From Bradyrhizobium sp. CSS354 (GTDB lineage: Bacteria; Pseudomonadota; Alphaproteobacteria; Rhizobiales; Xanthobacteraceae), in contig NZ_JAACFU010000022.1 of assembly GCF_029051725.1 (NCBI RefSeq), positions 1 to 64,000 on the forward strand: a stretch of 64,000 nt of DNA, in the 5' to 3' direction. The position numbers and the translations under genes are program-made. The notes beneath the pieces were generated by a model that had not been told where the DNA came from, did no database searches, and saw only the letters and a program-made list of their open reading frames with translations. Shown here one piece after another: positions 35,766-44,047 of the stretch (positions within the stretch are counted from its first letter, which is position 1; every line of letters begins with the position of its first letter).

Positions 35766-37394
35766 CTAACGACCAAGTGCGTCGAACCGCTCCCTTGCTT
35801 CCTTGACCCCTCCGGCTGCTGCTCTGGCGTAAAGCTCTCGCGCCTTGGACGTGTCGCCGCGCGTTCCGCTCGCGCCCCATTTTGCAAGCAGGCTCGGATC
35901 ATACGTTTCGGCGAGCGCGAAACTTGCCGGTGCGCTCCCTAATTCAGCAGCACGCTCCAGGACAACTCGTGCCGCGCCAATGTCGCCTTGTCGAAGCAAT
36001 CCGGCCGCGCGAGCGATCAATCGCACGAGCTCGGCGGCGTTTTCGTTCCCGAGAACCGGGGATGGCGCCTTTGGCTCAGCTGGTATCATCACGAGTTCTC
36101 GCGGAGTTTGCTCGGGCGCGGGCTGCGGCGACCCCGGCAGCAGTGTCCTGAGCAGCTCCCCTGTCGGCGAAGTGCTGGCTCCGCCTTCATCCGCCGCCCC
36201 CTCGGGTAGCCGCGGTCCGACATTCGGGCGTGCTGCGGCAAGTTCTTGCTCACCTCCGCTAGGTCGATCGCTTTCTCGCTGAAGCTGCTCTTTCAACTGT
36301 TCGGCTCGATCATCGTCTGCTGCGGCTTGCGCTTCATACGCGAAGAGTCTGGAACGCGCCCACGAGAGCTCTTGCGCCTGTGCATCTGCTTTTTCCTGCT
36401 CTTCCTTCAATGCGAGCTTCAGTTTAGCCGAGGTATCCTCGGTCGCTCGCTTGGTCTGCGCCGCTTCTTCTGTCGCCTTCGCGATCTGCCAGGCACGGCT
36501 GTCGAGCTCGATTCGCATCGTCGCGAGCGTCTCCTCCAGCTGTTTGGTGCGATCGTGCTCCTGTCTGAGGCTTGCCTGTGCCTCGGCCAATGCTCTCTCC
36601 GCAACCTCTTTCGCATTGATTGCCGCGACTTGCCTGGCTAGCTCTGCCGACTGGGTCTCCAGGCCATGGTGGGCGGCTGACAGATCCCGCTCCAACTTGT
36701 TTGCCCGATCTCGCTCCCGCTCGGCAGTGTGTTGCAGCTGTCGCGGGTCACTCTGTGCCGGGTGTTTGAGTTCGCAACCCTCGGTGCCAATTTCGCGACT
36801 TAGCCGCGCCTGCAATTCGAGATCGTGACGCGTCGTGGCAAGTTCCCGCTCCAGACGCTGGGTGCGCGAGCGCTCCTCCCGGAGCGATTTGTGCAGTTTC
36901 TCGGTTTCATTCTCGGCGGCTTCCGCGATGCTGTTCCATTGCTCGCGTGCATGTTGCAACAGTCCCAGCACGGTGTCCTGCTCTTGTCTGCACGTTCGAA
37001 GGTCACCGGCAAGGGCCTGTACCCTTTCCTGTTCCGAGGTCTGCGTTTGCCAAGACCCCCCGGTGTTGCTGAGCGTGGCTTGTGCGAGCTTCAGAATCTT
37101 CGTGTCGGCGGATTGTTTCAGCTGCGCCGGACGCCGCTCCCCAGTCGCGCCGCGCAGATGCGTCGTCATGGTATGGGTGTCGATCGCCGGCCGGTTTGGT
37201 TGCCGCGCGAGAACGGGTGTCGTCAATACCGACAATATCGTCAGGATAGTCGATGCAACCCACACCGACATTGTTGCGCACTTGCGCACATAGCTAAGAA
37301 CGTCATCCGGAGCAAACCAGACCTCTCCGCGGCGCAGGGGCGATCTAAGGCCCGATCCTACCTGCATCGGCGCTTGCGCTCCCATCCGCGACAT
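35766..37394 (-). CDS. Membrane-anchored long coiled-coil protein with Sel1-like C terminus
   Basis: About 542 residues from ATG 37394 (MSRMGAQAPMQVGSG). One membrane helix near residues 42-60 (SVWVASTILTILSVLTTPVL) is followed by about 250 residues of heptad-rich coiled coil (for example REERSRTQRLERELATTRHD and RDRANKLERDLSAAHHGLE). A Pro-rich linker leads to a C-terminal repeat part (RLIARAAGLLRQGDIGAARV, LERAAELGSAPASFALAETY, KARELYARAAAGGVKEARER) of Sel1/TPR type. It is predicted to span from the membrane into the periplasm as a scaffold. First gene of the cluster with the TAXI, VasI-like and DsrE-like genes. An AT-rich divergent promoter region (37400-37490) lies upstream. Confidence 0.75.
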   Translation of the reverse strand: MSRMGAQAPMQVGSGLRSPLRRGEVWFAPDDVLSYVRKCATMSVWVASTILTILSVLTTPVLARQPNRPAIDTHTMTTHLRGATGERRPAQLKQSADTKILKLAQATLSNTGGSWQTQTSEQERVQALAGDLRTCRQEQDTVLGLLQHAREQWNSIAEAAENETEKLHKSLREERSRTQRLERELATTRHDLELQARLSREIGTEGCELKHPAQSDPRQLQHTAERERDRANKLERDLSAAHHGLETQSAELARQVAAINAKEVAERALAEAQASLRQEHDRTKQLEETLATMRIELDSRAWQIAKATEEAAQTKRATEDTSAKLKLALKEEQEKADAQAQELSWARSRLFAYEAQAAADDDRAEQLKEQLQRESDRPSGGEQELAAARPNVGPRLPEGAADEGGASTSPTGELLRTLLPGSPQPAPEQTPRELVMIPAEPKAPSPVLGNENAAELVRLIARAAGLLRQGDIGAARVVLERAAELGSAPASFALAETYDPSLLAKWGASGTRGDTSKARELYARAAAGGVKEARERFDALGR

Positions 37395-37529
37395 TAATGG
37401 GCGGCCCGTTAACGGCAATTCGGATATAAACAAAAATAAACCATATAATCAGTTTAATCAACGTTTTATATATCAACCTAATTTTTACAGACGCGACTCG
37501 TGACTTTCGCCTCAGAAGGAGATGGTCCA

Positions 37530-38144
37530 ATGATCCACCGAATCCGTTCGTTCATTGCTGCGATTATCACCAGCGTTGCTATGCTGGCCCTGCCCGAAAG
37601 AGGCGGCGCAATGGCGGGCTCCGCAGGATCCGGCACTGGGACAGGCACGAGCAGCGCCAGTACTGGCGGCTCAGCGCCGTCCGGCATGGGTACAAATGCC
37701 AGCAGCGCCAACCCTGGTCGCTCGGCGCCTCCAGGAATGGGGACGCAAGACGTCGGCACTGGTGCAAACCTGAACCGCAACATCCAAACCAACGGTCCGG
37801 ACGTTCAACCCGCCACGTCAAGGTCGCGCGCTGCAGCGCAGGCCAAAAGAAATGCCGGCGCTGGCCACGCTCCAAATGGTCTGCCGATCGGAGCTATTGG
37901 CACCGGCACGAGCAACGAGGAGCAAATGGTCGTTGGACCGTCACTTAGCCGAAACAGACCGGCAGCGAGGGTCTATGGAAACACCGCTGGAACATTTGGG
38001 AGGGGCTCCAGCCTTTCGGACCAGGTGAGCGGGCCACGCGCCGCACCAGCTGGGGAAAAAGTGCTGGACGCCCAAGCGGTAATCCAACGGCGAACGACAG
38101 TTTCGCATAAGCGCATTCCCGGCCCAGAAAATGGAACCCGGTAG
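37530..38144 (+). CDS. Secreted low-complexity Gly/Ser/Ala-rich protein
   Basis: 204 residues from ATG 37530 with AGAAGGAGATGG upstream. Signal peptide IHRIRSFIAAIITSVAMLAL. The mature part is Gly/Ser/Thr/Asn-rich with short imperfect repeats around SGTGTGTSSASTGGSAPSGM and GTNASSANPGRSAPPGMG, then a more basic C-terminal half. It is probably disordered and outside the cytoplasm. It is divergent from the coiled-coil gene at 35766-37394 and shares the AT-rich intergenic region. No family recognised. Confidence 0.7.
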   Translation: MIHRIRSFIAAIITSVAMLALPERGGAMAGSAGSGTGTGTSSASTGGSAPSGMGTNASSANPGRSAPPGMGTQDVGTGANLNRNIQTNGPDVQPATSRSRAAAQAKRNAGAGHAPNGLPIGAIGTGTSNEEQMVVGPSLSRNRPAARVYGNTAGTFGRGSSLSDQVSGPRAAPAGEKVLDAQAVIQRRTTVSHKRIPGPENGTR

Positions 38145-38340
38145 TCCGAGCGGCCCGAGCCGGGCAGCGAGCGCGCTCCGGCATCAACCTGCTCAGGTCT
38201 GCGCGCCGCCGGGCCGTTCGTTCGAAATGAGCGTGTGACCGGTCGACCTGGACTGGGAGCCGCCGGCAGAGTCTGGTTCTCTACGAGACGCCCTGAAGAG
38301 GACTTGCCTGGCTTCCGGCCGAGGGCTTGGGCGAGGGCAT

Positions 38341-38565
38341 TCACGCGGTGATGCGCGCGCTCGATTCGGCGGCATTCGGATCATCTCGGATCGGTGGAGG
38401 CGGGGAGCCAGCCGTGCATTGTTCGAAATGCTCGCGAAGGACGCCATTAGCCAAGTGCTCCCAGAATTCGGCCTCCGCGAGAAGCTTCCAGCTTCGATCA
38501 GGATAATGCGCGGAAGTCTGTCGGCACAGCGACGCCATCGCGCGCAAGCGGCGTACGGTCTCCAT
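38341..38565 (-). CDS. Small hypothetical protein (74 aa)
   Basis: The ribosome binding site decides the start: GGGAGGAG lies four bases before ATG 38565, while the longer GTG frame (38592) would include that site in its coding part. METVRRLRAMASLCRQTSAH, PDRSWKLLAEAEFWEHLANG and VLREHFEQC form a helical, Trp-containing domain. The Pro/Ser-rich tail looks disordered. Similar short proteins are found in Bradyrhizobium; unknown function. Confidence 0.65.
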   Translation of the reverse strand: METVRRLRAMASLCRQTSAHYPDRSWKLLAEAEFWEHLANGVLREHFEQCTAGSPPPPIRDDPNAAESSARITA

Positions 38566-38849
38566 CCACTCCTCCCAATTCTTTTCCTCCACCTTATTTT
38601 CTGTTTTGTGTCGGATTAATTATGATTATATCGAAGAACTAAATTCGCCTCCATGGCGTTACTGCCAATGCGATTTCCACTTTCACTTTGCTTTCAAATC
38701 GTCTTTCAGATGAAGCGCGGCAGATAAGAGCCCCACGGGCAGCCAATCGACTGGCTTGGAGCTATGTCAGGAGGTGATTGGGGGATTCAGCGGCGATCTC
38801 TGAAACGATCGTCTTCGAGCTCGCTGAAAATTACGCCCGCTGCTCGCTC

Positions 38850-39053
38850 TTATTGAAACCTCGTGCGGCAATTAGTCCCAAACCGGCGCCTCCGCATCCG
38901 GGATGCCGACCCTAGCCTCGCTCTTTCTCCGAGGCTTCGCCTTTCCGCCCTTCGCACTTGCTCTCGAAGCATCTGTAATTGAGCAAGCAAGCTGACGAGC
39001 TCCATCGCCTTTCGACGCAGAACAGCCAAGCGGCTGCAAACTCGATTACTCAC
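38850..39053 (-). CDS. Small coiled-coil protein, AERR-motif family (copy 3 of 3, divergent)
   Basis: 67 residues from GTG 39053, or 51 from ATG 39005. The core MELVSLLAQLQMLREQVRRA followed by ERRSLGERARLGS shares the L-xx-L-xx-LR-x-[KV]-[VI]-x-x-AERR pattern with the proteins at 23585 and 27817. The tail is very Arg-rich and may be shadow-like. Weakest of the three copies. Confidence 0.5.
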   Translation of the reverse strand: MSNRVCSRLAVLRRKAMELVSLLAQLQMLREQVRRAERRSLGERARLGSASRMRRRRFGTNCRTRFQ

Positions 39054-39422
39054 TAAAATACCCCCAACCAGGTCCTCGCGGGATCAGCGACCGAAAGCCT
39101 GAGCTTGTGACGACCTGCCGGTGTGATGCTTAACGCACGGTTCATGAGGGCGTCAGTTCGCTTTACGACGATCGGCCAAAATATTTTCGCATCCCTCCAG
39201 AGCATCCCTAAGAAAGCCGTGACTAGAAGTAGGTGCCTCAAAAGAAGATCTGTATGAGTGCTGCTCCGTGATCGAGCGCATCTAATCGCTGTCAAGCCCG
39301 GTTCTGAGCCGGTGCGACAACCATGTCGCTCCAGATCAACTACGAACGCCAAATGAGGCGGTCGGCCCGAATTCGTGTAATGCGGTCAGTTCGGCTACGT
39401 CGGTATCGAAGCCCGCTACGCA
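39054..39422. other. Gap of about 370 bp
   Basis: The minus-strand frame 39053-39352 (HLLLVTAFLGMLWRDAKIFW inside) has a hydrophobic piece but no convincing start and little else. Nothing else recognised. Confidence 0.4.
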
Positions 39423-39638
39423 TCAGCACAGCGGCGTTCCATCGAATATCTCCCTGGCCCGCACCACCGGCTCCTCGACCCAGGCCTCGCGAGCGAACCA
39501 GTTGTGATTGGCGCGACAGACCGGACAATGAGTATTGCCGTAAAACACAACGCTCCGCAGGAAAGCCTCACGGTCCGACCTAATACCAGTAGGAATTGCG
39601 CGACCAGTTTGGGGACATTTGACCATGATCATACCCAC
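39423..39638 (-). CDS. Small Cys-containing protein, CPxTGRxIPTGI family
   Basis: 71 residues. AGGGAGG lies five bases before GTG 39638, which favours it over the ATG codons at 39632 and 39626. MIMVKCPQTGRAIPTGIRSD, then FYGNTHCPVCRANHNWFARE and AWVEE. Cys at KCP, HCPVC and His in ANHNWF suggest a small zinc site. The opening KCPxTGRxIPTGI is characteristic of a short protein family widespread in Bradyrhizobium and relatives. Function unknown. Confidence 0.75.
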   Translation of the reverse strand: MGMIMVKCPQTGRAIPTGIRSDREAFLRSVVFYGNTHCPVCRANHNWFAREAWVEEPVVRAREIFDGTPLC

Positions 39639-40340
39639 GTGAGCCTCCCTGGAAAATTACTCGTTGTCGAAGGAAAAAGAACCAGCCGGCTGGAGGGCGT
39701 CGTCATCTCAGTGCGGGTTACTTGGGGGGCATCGCACACTGGGAGTGCTTGTTCGAGCAAAGGGCGGCTTGCTCGTGACGGCGTTTTTCCAACCGGCCGG
39801 ATCGCTGCTTGAGCGATCCTTGGGCGCCGCCGAGTCTTTGGCTCGGCAGGGCGGGCGTTGATTATCCGGCCCTCGAGAGCTCCTGGGGCGCCGCTGGAAT
39901 GGGCCAATCTGAGCGGGTGGGAGTTTTGTGCGGACTATGCCGCCTGCGACGAAGACGATTAGGCTGCCTAATGATGGGCAAATTGGCTAACTCGATCACC
40001 TGCTTTCACCCCACTCTCGTCAGCGAAATATTTCTCGTAGATTAACCCTGCAGATTAAACCTTGCGCCGTCAGTCCGGTTTGCGACTCTCGTTAAGCATT
40101 ATTTTTTGCTGTCCTGCAGGCTTGCCGGCAGGGAGGTCAAGATCATCGCGGCGAGCCTCTAAGACGCTGTTCCCGTTGCTTGGCGTTTCGGCACGGAACA
40201 CGCTTCTTGGTACTTGAACGATTGCATCCGGTTCAAACATGAAATAAATTTTGATTATATGGCGAAGATATAAATCCTCTTGTTAATTGCCGTCAATCCC
40301 GTAAGTTATTTTTTATTAAGCTTTTTGGTCGGAGGATACG
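39639..40340. other. Intergenic stretch of about 700 bp with hairpins and an AT-rich promoter zone
   Basis: GGATCGCT-GCTTG-AGCGATCC (39799-39819) is a perfect 8-bp hairpin, followed by GCCGAG-TCTTTGG-CTCGGC (about 39828-39846). Neither has a U-tract. Short frames on both strands are not convincing. From 40235 to 40330 the sequence is AT-rich (TAATTATATGG-like steps, TTATTTTTTATTAAG) and ends in GGAGGATACG, the ribosome binding site for the gene at 40341. Confidence 0.5.
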
Positions 40341-40586
40341 ATGCGGAAATCGATCCAGAAGAAGCACAGCTCCACCTCGGTTGCGCAGCAGTTGGCCCAA
40401 ATGCGTGAGAAACTAGCGAGCATAGACGAAAAAGAGCGCGTCTTAAGCGAGCGGAGTGCCCATCGGGAAGTTTACCGGTATCTCCTGGACTCTCACCGGT
40501 TGATTGCGCCGGTGAGCTTTCCTGGAGAACAAGTGTTGAATATTTCTGCGTCTGGGGTGAGCGAGGGTGGTCAGCTGGCGGCGTGA
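40341..40586 (+). CDS. Small charged protein upstream of the PqqD/HprK-like gene
   Basis: 81 residues; ATG 40341 has GGAGGAT six bases upstream. The N-terminal half is a charged helix (VAQQLAQMREKLASIDEKER then VLSERSAHREVYRYLLDSHR). The C-terminal half is different in character: LIAPVSFPGEQVLNISASGV followed by SEGGQLAA, with three Ser. It lies 202 bp before the kinase gene on the same strand. It could be a substrate or partner of the kinase/PqqD-like protein, for instance a modified peptide with a helical leader, but that is speculative. Not recognised. Confidence 0.6.
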   Translation: MRKSIQKKHSSTSVAQQLAQMREKLASIDEKERVLSERSAHREVYRYLLDSHRLIAPVSFPGEQVLNISASGVSEGGQLAA

Positions 40587-40787
40587 CTGGGGCCGTAGCG
40601 TCAGTTCGAACGAATCCGAATCAGGTGATGTGCACGCGCGCCGGATGTGCATTCGCGCCGCTGCAGTACGGCGATCAAGCTGAATTTCCTCGGCTACTGT
40701 AGCTCGTTTGATTGCGCCGCGGATGATACACCGCAGGATGTTGTCGACACAGCGGCGAGACGGATATCGCTGATACTGAGCATAGCC

Positions 40788-41906
40788 ATGCTGGAAAAAA
40801 CATCGGCAGAGATGGTGTTCAGACCGGCCGCGGGTGCAGTCTTCGCGCTGCTGGACGGTCGATCAGTGCTTTTCACCGAGACAGGGCAGAAGATCTATGA
40901 GCTGGATCAGGTGGGGGCATTCATTTGGTGCAAGTTGGCACAAGGCGCTTCTCTGGAAGAGGTCCATCAGGAGCTTGGCGAGCTAGGCATTGGCGAGCGC
41001 GCAGCGCGCGAGTTCACGAGGCAGACGATGAACGTCTGGATCAATCGAGGGTTGCTCGAGCTCGACTGGCGAATGTCGGCCAATTGCGCCTTCTCAACGA
41101 TTCTTGGTCAGCGCAGGATCAGTATCCGGGCCTCAAATTGGGACCTCCTGCAACAGTTGATTTCGCTGTTTTGTGTTCCGGACGACAGCGGCGGGGAGGC
41201 GGAGGATATTGCGATCGAGACAACGGTGCTGGACGATCAGGTATTCTTCCGCGGGAATGACGCGAGCATCCACAAATGTGAAGCCGCAGCTCTGGCACCT
41301 ACAATCAAAGCTTACATCACCGAGCGACTTATCAGAAGCAATCAGTGGGCTTTTGCGCTCCACGCCGCTTCTCTTGCGAAGTGCGGCATGGGTTTGCTGC
41401 TGTGCGGCCAACCGGGAGCCGGCAAGTCAACTCTCGCACTGGAGCTGGTGGACGCTGGATTTCAGTATGCCGGCGATGATGTTGCGCTGATTGCGGTTGA
41501 CGGAGCGATCTGCGGCATCCCATTTGCTCTCACCGTCAAGAAGGGGTCGTGGGAGTTGCTGTCGCGACTGTACAGCAATTGGAACGGCATGACGCATTGC
41601 CGGTCGGATGGCGCCGAGGTGCGGTATTTGCCGATTTCGGATGCGCGCAATGGATGCCTTTCCGCCAAATGGATCATTTTTCTGAACCGGGTTGCAAGCG
41701 GCCCAGTCGAGCTGACCTCGTTGGATCAGCTTGATTCGATCAAGCGGCTCATTGAGGGCGCATTTGCCGCGGACGGGAAGTTGTCGCAGGCCGGCTTTTT
41801 CGCTTTGAAGCGGATTGTTGCGGGCGCGCAATCGTTTCAACTAACCTATTCCGAATCGGCGATGGCTCGGCGGCTGCTGATGGATTTGTGCAATGGCCAG
41901 GCATAG
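40788..41906 (+). CDS. Fusion of PqqD-like domain and HprK-related kinase
   Basis: About 372 residues from ATG 40788. Residues about 8-90 (VFRPAAGAVFALLDGRSVLF, IYELDQVGAFIWCKLAQG, SLEEVHQELGELG) match the PqqD-like fold, a peptide-recognition (RRE) domain in RiPP systems. The second half is HPr kinase-like: WAFALHAASLAKCGMGLLLC, P-loop GQPGAGKSTLALELVDAG at about 206, then YAGDDVALI near 228 and FALTVKKGSWELLSRL. The open frame runs upstream to 40647 without similarity. The start has no clear ribosome binding site. HprK-like kinases next to a PqqD-like protein and a nucleotidyltransferase form the cassette known as HPr-rel-A; here two parts are fused. Target unknown. Confidence 0.82.
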   Translation: MLEKTSAEMVFRPAAGAVFALLDGRSVLFTETGQKIYELDQVGAFIWCKLAQGASLEEVHQELGELGIGERAAREFTRQTMNVWINRGLLELDWRMSANCAFSTILGQRRISIRASNWDLLQQLISLFCVPDDSGGEAEDIAIETTVLDDQVFFRGNDASIHKCEAAALAPTIKAYITERLIRSNQWAFALHAASLAKCGMGLLLCGQPGAGKSTLALELVDAGFQYAGDDVALIAVDGAICGIPFALTVKKGSWELLSRLYSNWNGMTHCRSDGAEVRYLPISDARNGCLSAKWIIFLNRVASGPVELTSLDQLDSIKRLIEGAFAADGKLSQAGFFALKRIVAGAQSFQLTYSESAMARRLLMDLCNGQA

Positions 41907-42972
41907 TGCGGCACTGACGAGCCTTTGCAATTGCTTGCGGGGGTTGCCGCCCGTGGAAGTGGAGTGGACCTCCCTGATTGGGCTCGCAAACCAGACGTTA
42001 ACGACGCCTGCTCTCATTGACTTTGTCGATCAATTTGCATCGGTGTTGCCAGAGGACGTCTGCGCGTACGTCCGCCTGATCCATCGCCGAAACGTGCTGC
42101 GCAACGAACGGTTGGCCGGTCAATTGGAAGAGGCTCTCATAGCAATGAACGGCCGGGGAGTTACGCCGGTGTTGCTCAAGGGGGCGGCGATGTTAGTCAC
42201 CGCGCCTGTCGAACGGCGAGGAGTTCGTCTGATGTCCGATCTGGACATTATGGTCATGCCGGACGAAGCTGAAAGAGCGATCGCCTCTCTGGGCGCAATT
42301 GGCTATGAAGTTCATGATCAAGCGCGGCCCGAAAGTGCGAGATGGTATGTCGAGCTAACTCGACCGCGGGATGTCGGAACCATCGATCTGCAGCGAGCCG
42401 CTCCAGGACCCGCGCACCTCTATGCTGGCCCGGGACATGCCCTGAACCATTGCGTTCCCGCACTGTTGGGGCGGGGAAGCGCGTACGTCCCGACGCCCAC
42501 TTATCAAGCGCTCATGTTGATAATCCATGATCAGTTTCAAGACCACGGTTATTGGCTTGGCGAACTCGATCTGCGGCATCTTGTTGAGTTGCGCGACCTG
42601 AACAATTCCGTCGAGGGCCTGGACTGGGATGAACTTGCCGCTCACGTCTCGGGCGAATTGATGAAGAACGCCGTCGAAACCCAGCTGCTCGCTCTCGCTG
42701 CGCTGCTTGGGGTCGAGATCCCGCGCTCAATGCGCTCCCGATTGATTCCTCGTCTGCAGTTCATGCGACAATTGATGCAAGCGCGGTTTCCGGCCACACG
42801 TGTGCCGTTCCTCGCAATGACGGTCCTGGACCTCAGAAATTACCGGAGGGAGGCGACCTCTGGCTACACGCAAACCGGCATGCGCCGGCCGGGCTTGTGG
42901 TCCGTGCCAAGAACGGACACCTTACAGTTTCTGTTGAGGGCAGCCACCGCAGTTCGTGTGGGAAAGGTTTAA
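41893..42972 (+). CDS. Nucleotidyltransferase-family protein (NTP_transf_5)
   Basis: 359 residues; ATG 41893 overlaps the end of the kinase gene by 14 bp in another frame, so the two are translationally coupled. The family block is TPVLLKGAAMLVTAPVERRG (about 94) followed by RLMSDLDIMVMPDEAERAI, in which the D-x-D of SDLDIMV are the metal ligands of the nucleotidyltransferase fold. Downstream helices (ALMLIIHDQFQDHGYWLGEL, DLRHLVELRDL) are typical of PF14907. The family is uncharacterised and often sits beside HprK-related kinases in exopolysaccharide or lasso-peptide-like loci. It likely transfers a nucleotide or phosphate group to an unknown acceptor. Confidence 0.85.
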   Translation: MARHSAALTSLCNCLRGLPPVEVEWTSLIGLANQTLTTPALIDFVDQFASVLPEDVCAYVRLIHRRNVLRNERLAGQLEEALIAMNGRGVTPVLLKGAAMLVTAPVERRGVRLMSDLDIMVMPDEAERAIASLGAIGYEVHDQARPESARWYVELTRPRDVGTIDLQRAAPGPAHLYAGPGHALNHCVPALLGRGSAYVPTPTYQALMLIIHDQFQDHGYWLGELDLRHLVELRDLNNSVEGLDWDELAAHVSGELMKNAVETQLLALAALLGVEIPRSMRSRLIPRLQFMRQLMQARFPATRVPFLAMTVLDLRNYRREATSGYTQTGMRRPGLWSVPRTDTLQFLLRAATAVRVGKV

Positions 42973-43047
42973 AGCTAACAACGCTCGCACGAGCGCCTTG
43001 GCAGGGCCAAACAGCTTCAGCAACCAGCATTCTGCAGTTGCGCGGAG

Positions 43048-43431
43048 CTAATGACTTTGACCACCAGCATTCCGATCGGACGATTCATCGTTCTCGCGAA
43101 TCCTGAACTCTTCGAGCGTGTGCCCCAATTGGAGCGCGGCAACTAGCCAGCGAGGCTGTTTTCCACGTCCCGACCAAGTCTCTGTGGGGTGGAGTGGATT
43201 GAAATATTTCGGCACGACCTTCGGGTATTTGCGGCGCGGTGGCTGGTCCGTTTCATCCTTGGCCGCCCCGCTTTTAGCTTGACCGAATTGATCCGGTTGG
43301 TTGAGTTGCGCAAGACGTTTCTCGAGCTCCTGCTTCTCGACTTTAATCTTTTCGGCAAGTATCTTCGTCAGCTCTTCGTGGAGCATCCAAAGTTCCTCGA
43401 AATCCATGGCTTCGAGATCTTGCCGACGCAT
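43048..43431 (-). CDS. H-NS family nucleoid-associated protein (copy 1)
   Basis: 127 residues from ATG 43431 (MRRQDLEAMDFEELWMLHEE). An N-terminal oligomerising coiled coil (LTKILAEKIKVEKQELEKRL) is followed by a linker and the H-NS DNA-binding motif ETWSGRGKQPRWLVAALQLG. In H-NS the core motif that inserts in the minor groove is QGR or RGR-like; here GRGKQPRW serves. It should silence AT-rich DNA. It is divergent from the second copy at 44048 across a very AT-rich spacer. Both sit beside the exopolysaccharide genes. Confidence 0.92.
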   Translation of the reverse strand: MRRQDLEAMDFEELWMLHEELTKILAEKIKVEKQELEKRLAQLNQPDQFGQAKSGAAKDETDQPPRRKYPKVVPKYFNPLHPTETWSGRGKQPRWLVAALQLGHTLEEFRIRENDESSDRNAGGQSH

Positions 43432-44047
43432 AGCATTCTCGTCACCGTTCGACTGACGCCTGATCCATCCGTCAGCGTGGACCAAAGTCAGTGGTTAAAT
43501 TGACGCGATAATGAATAAATAATATATAATTAAATAATTATAGCGAGGGTTATTTTGCTAAAATGGAAGGCAATCAACGATTTGCTGCAGCGCGGGAAAA
43601 GAGGACTCACTCGTGCTCCTCCTGGGCGTCTTAAGATATAACCGGGAGCGTCCCTCCCCGGTTGCACCGTCGGACATTCGAGACCCGAAGGCCCAAGTCA
43701 AGCTCAGGCACCAGCGCTAAGGGACATTGAAAGGTAAACCCGCAAGCCAACCGTATTCGTGGAGAATACTGCGTTGCAGCTTGCCGGTATGGCCACTTTG
43801 ATGTGGTTCTCGTCACGTCGGCGTCGCTTGAATGGTTCCATGCCCGCTCGCGGGGTGAATTTCGCCCCATCCGCGTTTTAACTGTGCGTATAGCTCATCT
43901 TTTCGGCTTGATTAGCTGGTGCAACGCAGTTATCTGGAGCGCGAATTTAAGCTTGGTTCCGTATATTTCTTTGGGTAATCGAGTTCACCGTCTTGATTAA
44001 TGCCGATCTGGGGCAATAATAAGTTGGGCGCAACTACGGGTGCAAAT
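43432..44047. promoter_or_regulatory. AT-rich divergent region between two H-NS-family genes
   Basis: About 616 bp without a supported gene. Bases 43500-43565 are extremely AT-rich (AATGAATAAATAATATATAA, then TTAAATAATTATAG), lying just upstream of copy 1; a second moderately AT-rich part lies before copy 2. This is a good candidate for autoregulation by H-NS. A minus-strand frame at 43631-43870 is not convincing. Confidence 0.55.

Noticed and set aside
39664..39907. Opposing 65- and 92-codon frames around two hairpins
   Set aside because: TTG/GTG-type starts without ribosome binding sites; Arg/Pro-rich or Gly-rich shadow composition on both strands.
40341..42972. Lasso-peptide biosynthesis cluster
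   Set aside because: Kinase, PqqD-like and nucleotidyltransferase parts recall phosphorylated lasso-peptide loci, but the asparagine-synthase-like cyclase and the leader peptidase are absent from the window.
43631..43870. 79-codon minus-strand frame between the H-NS genes
   Set aside because: No start signal and no family likeness; the region is better explained as regulatory spacer.
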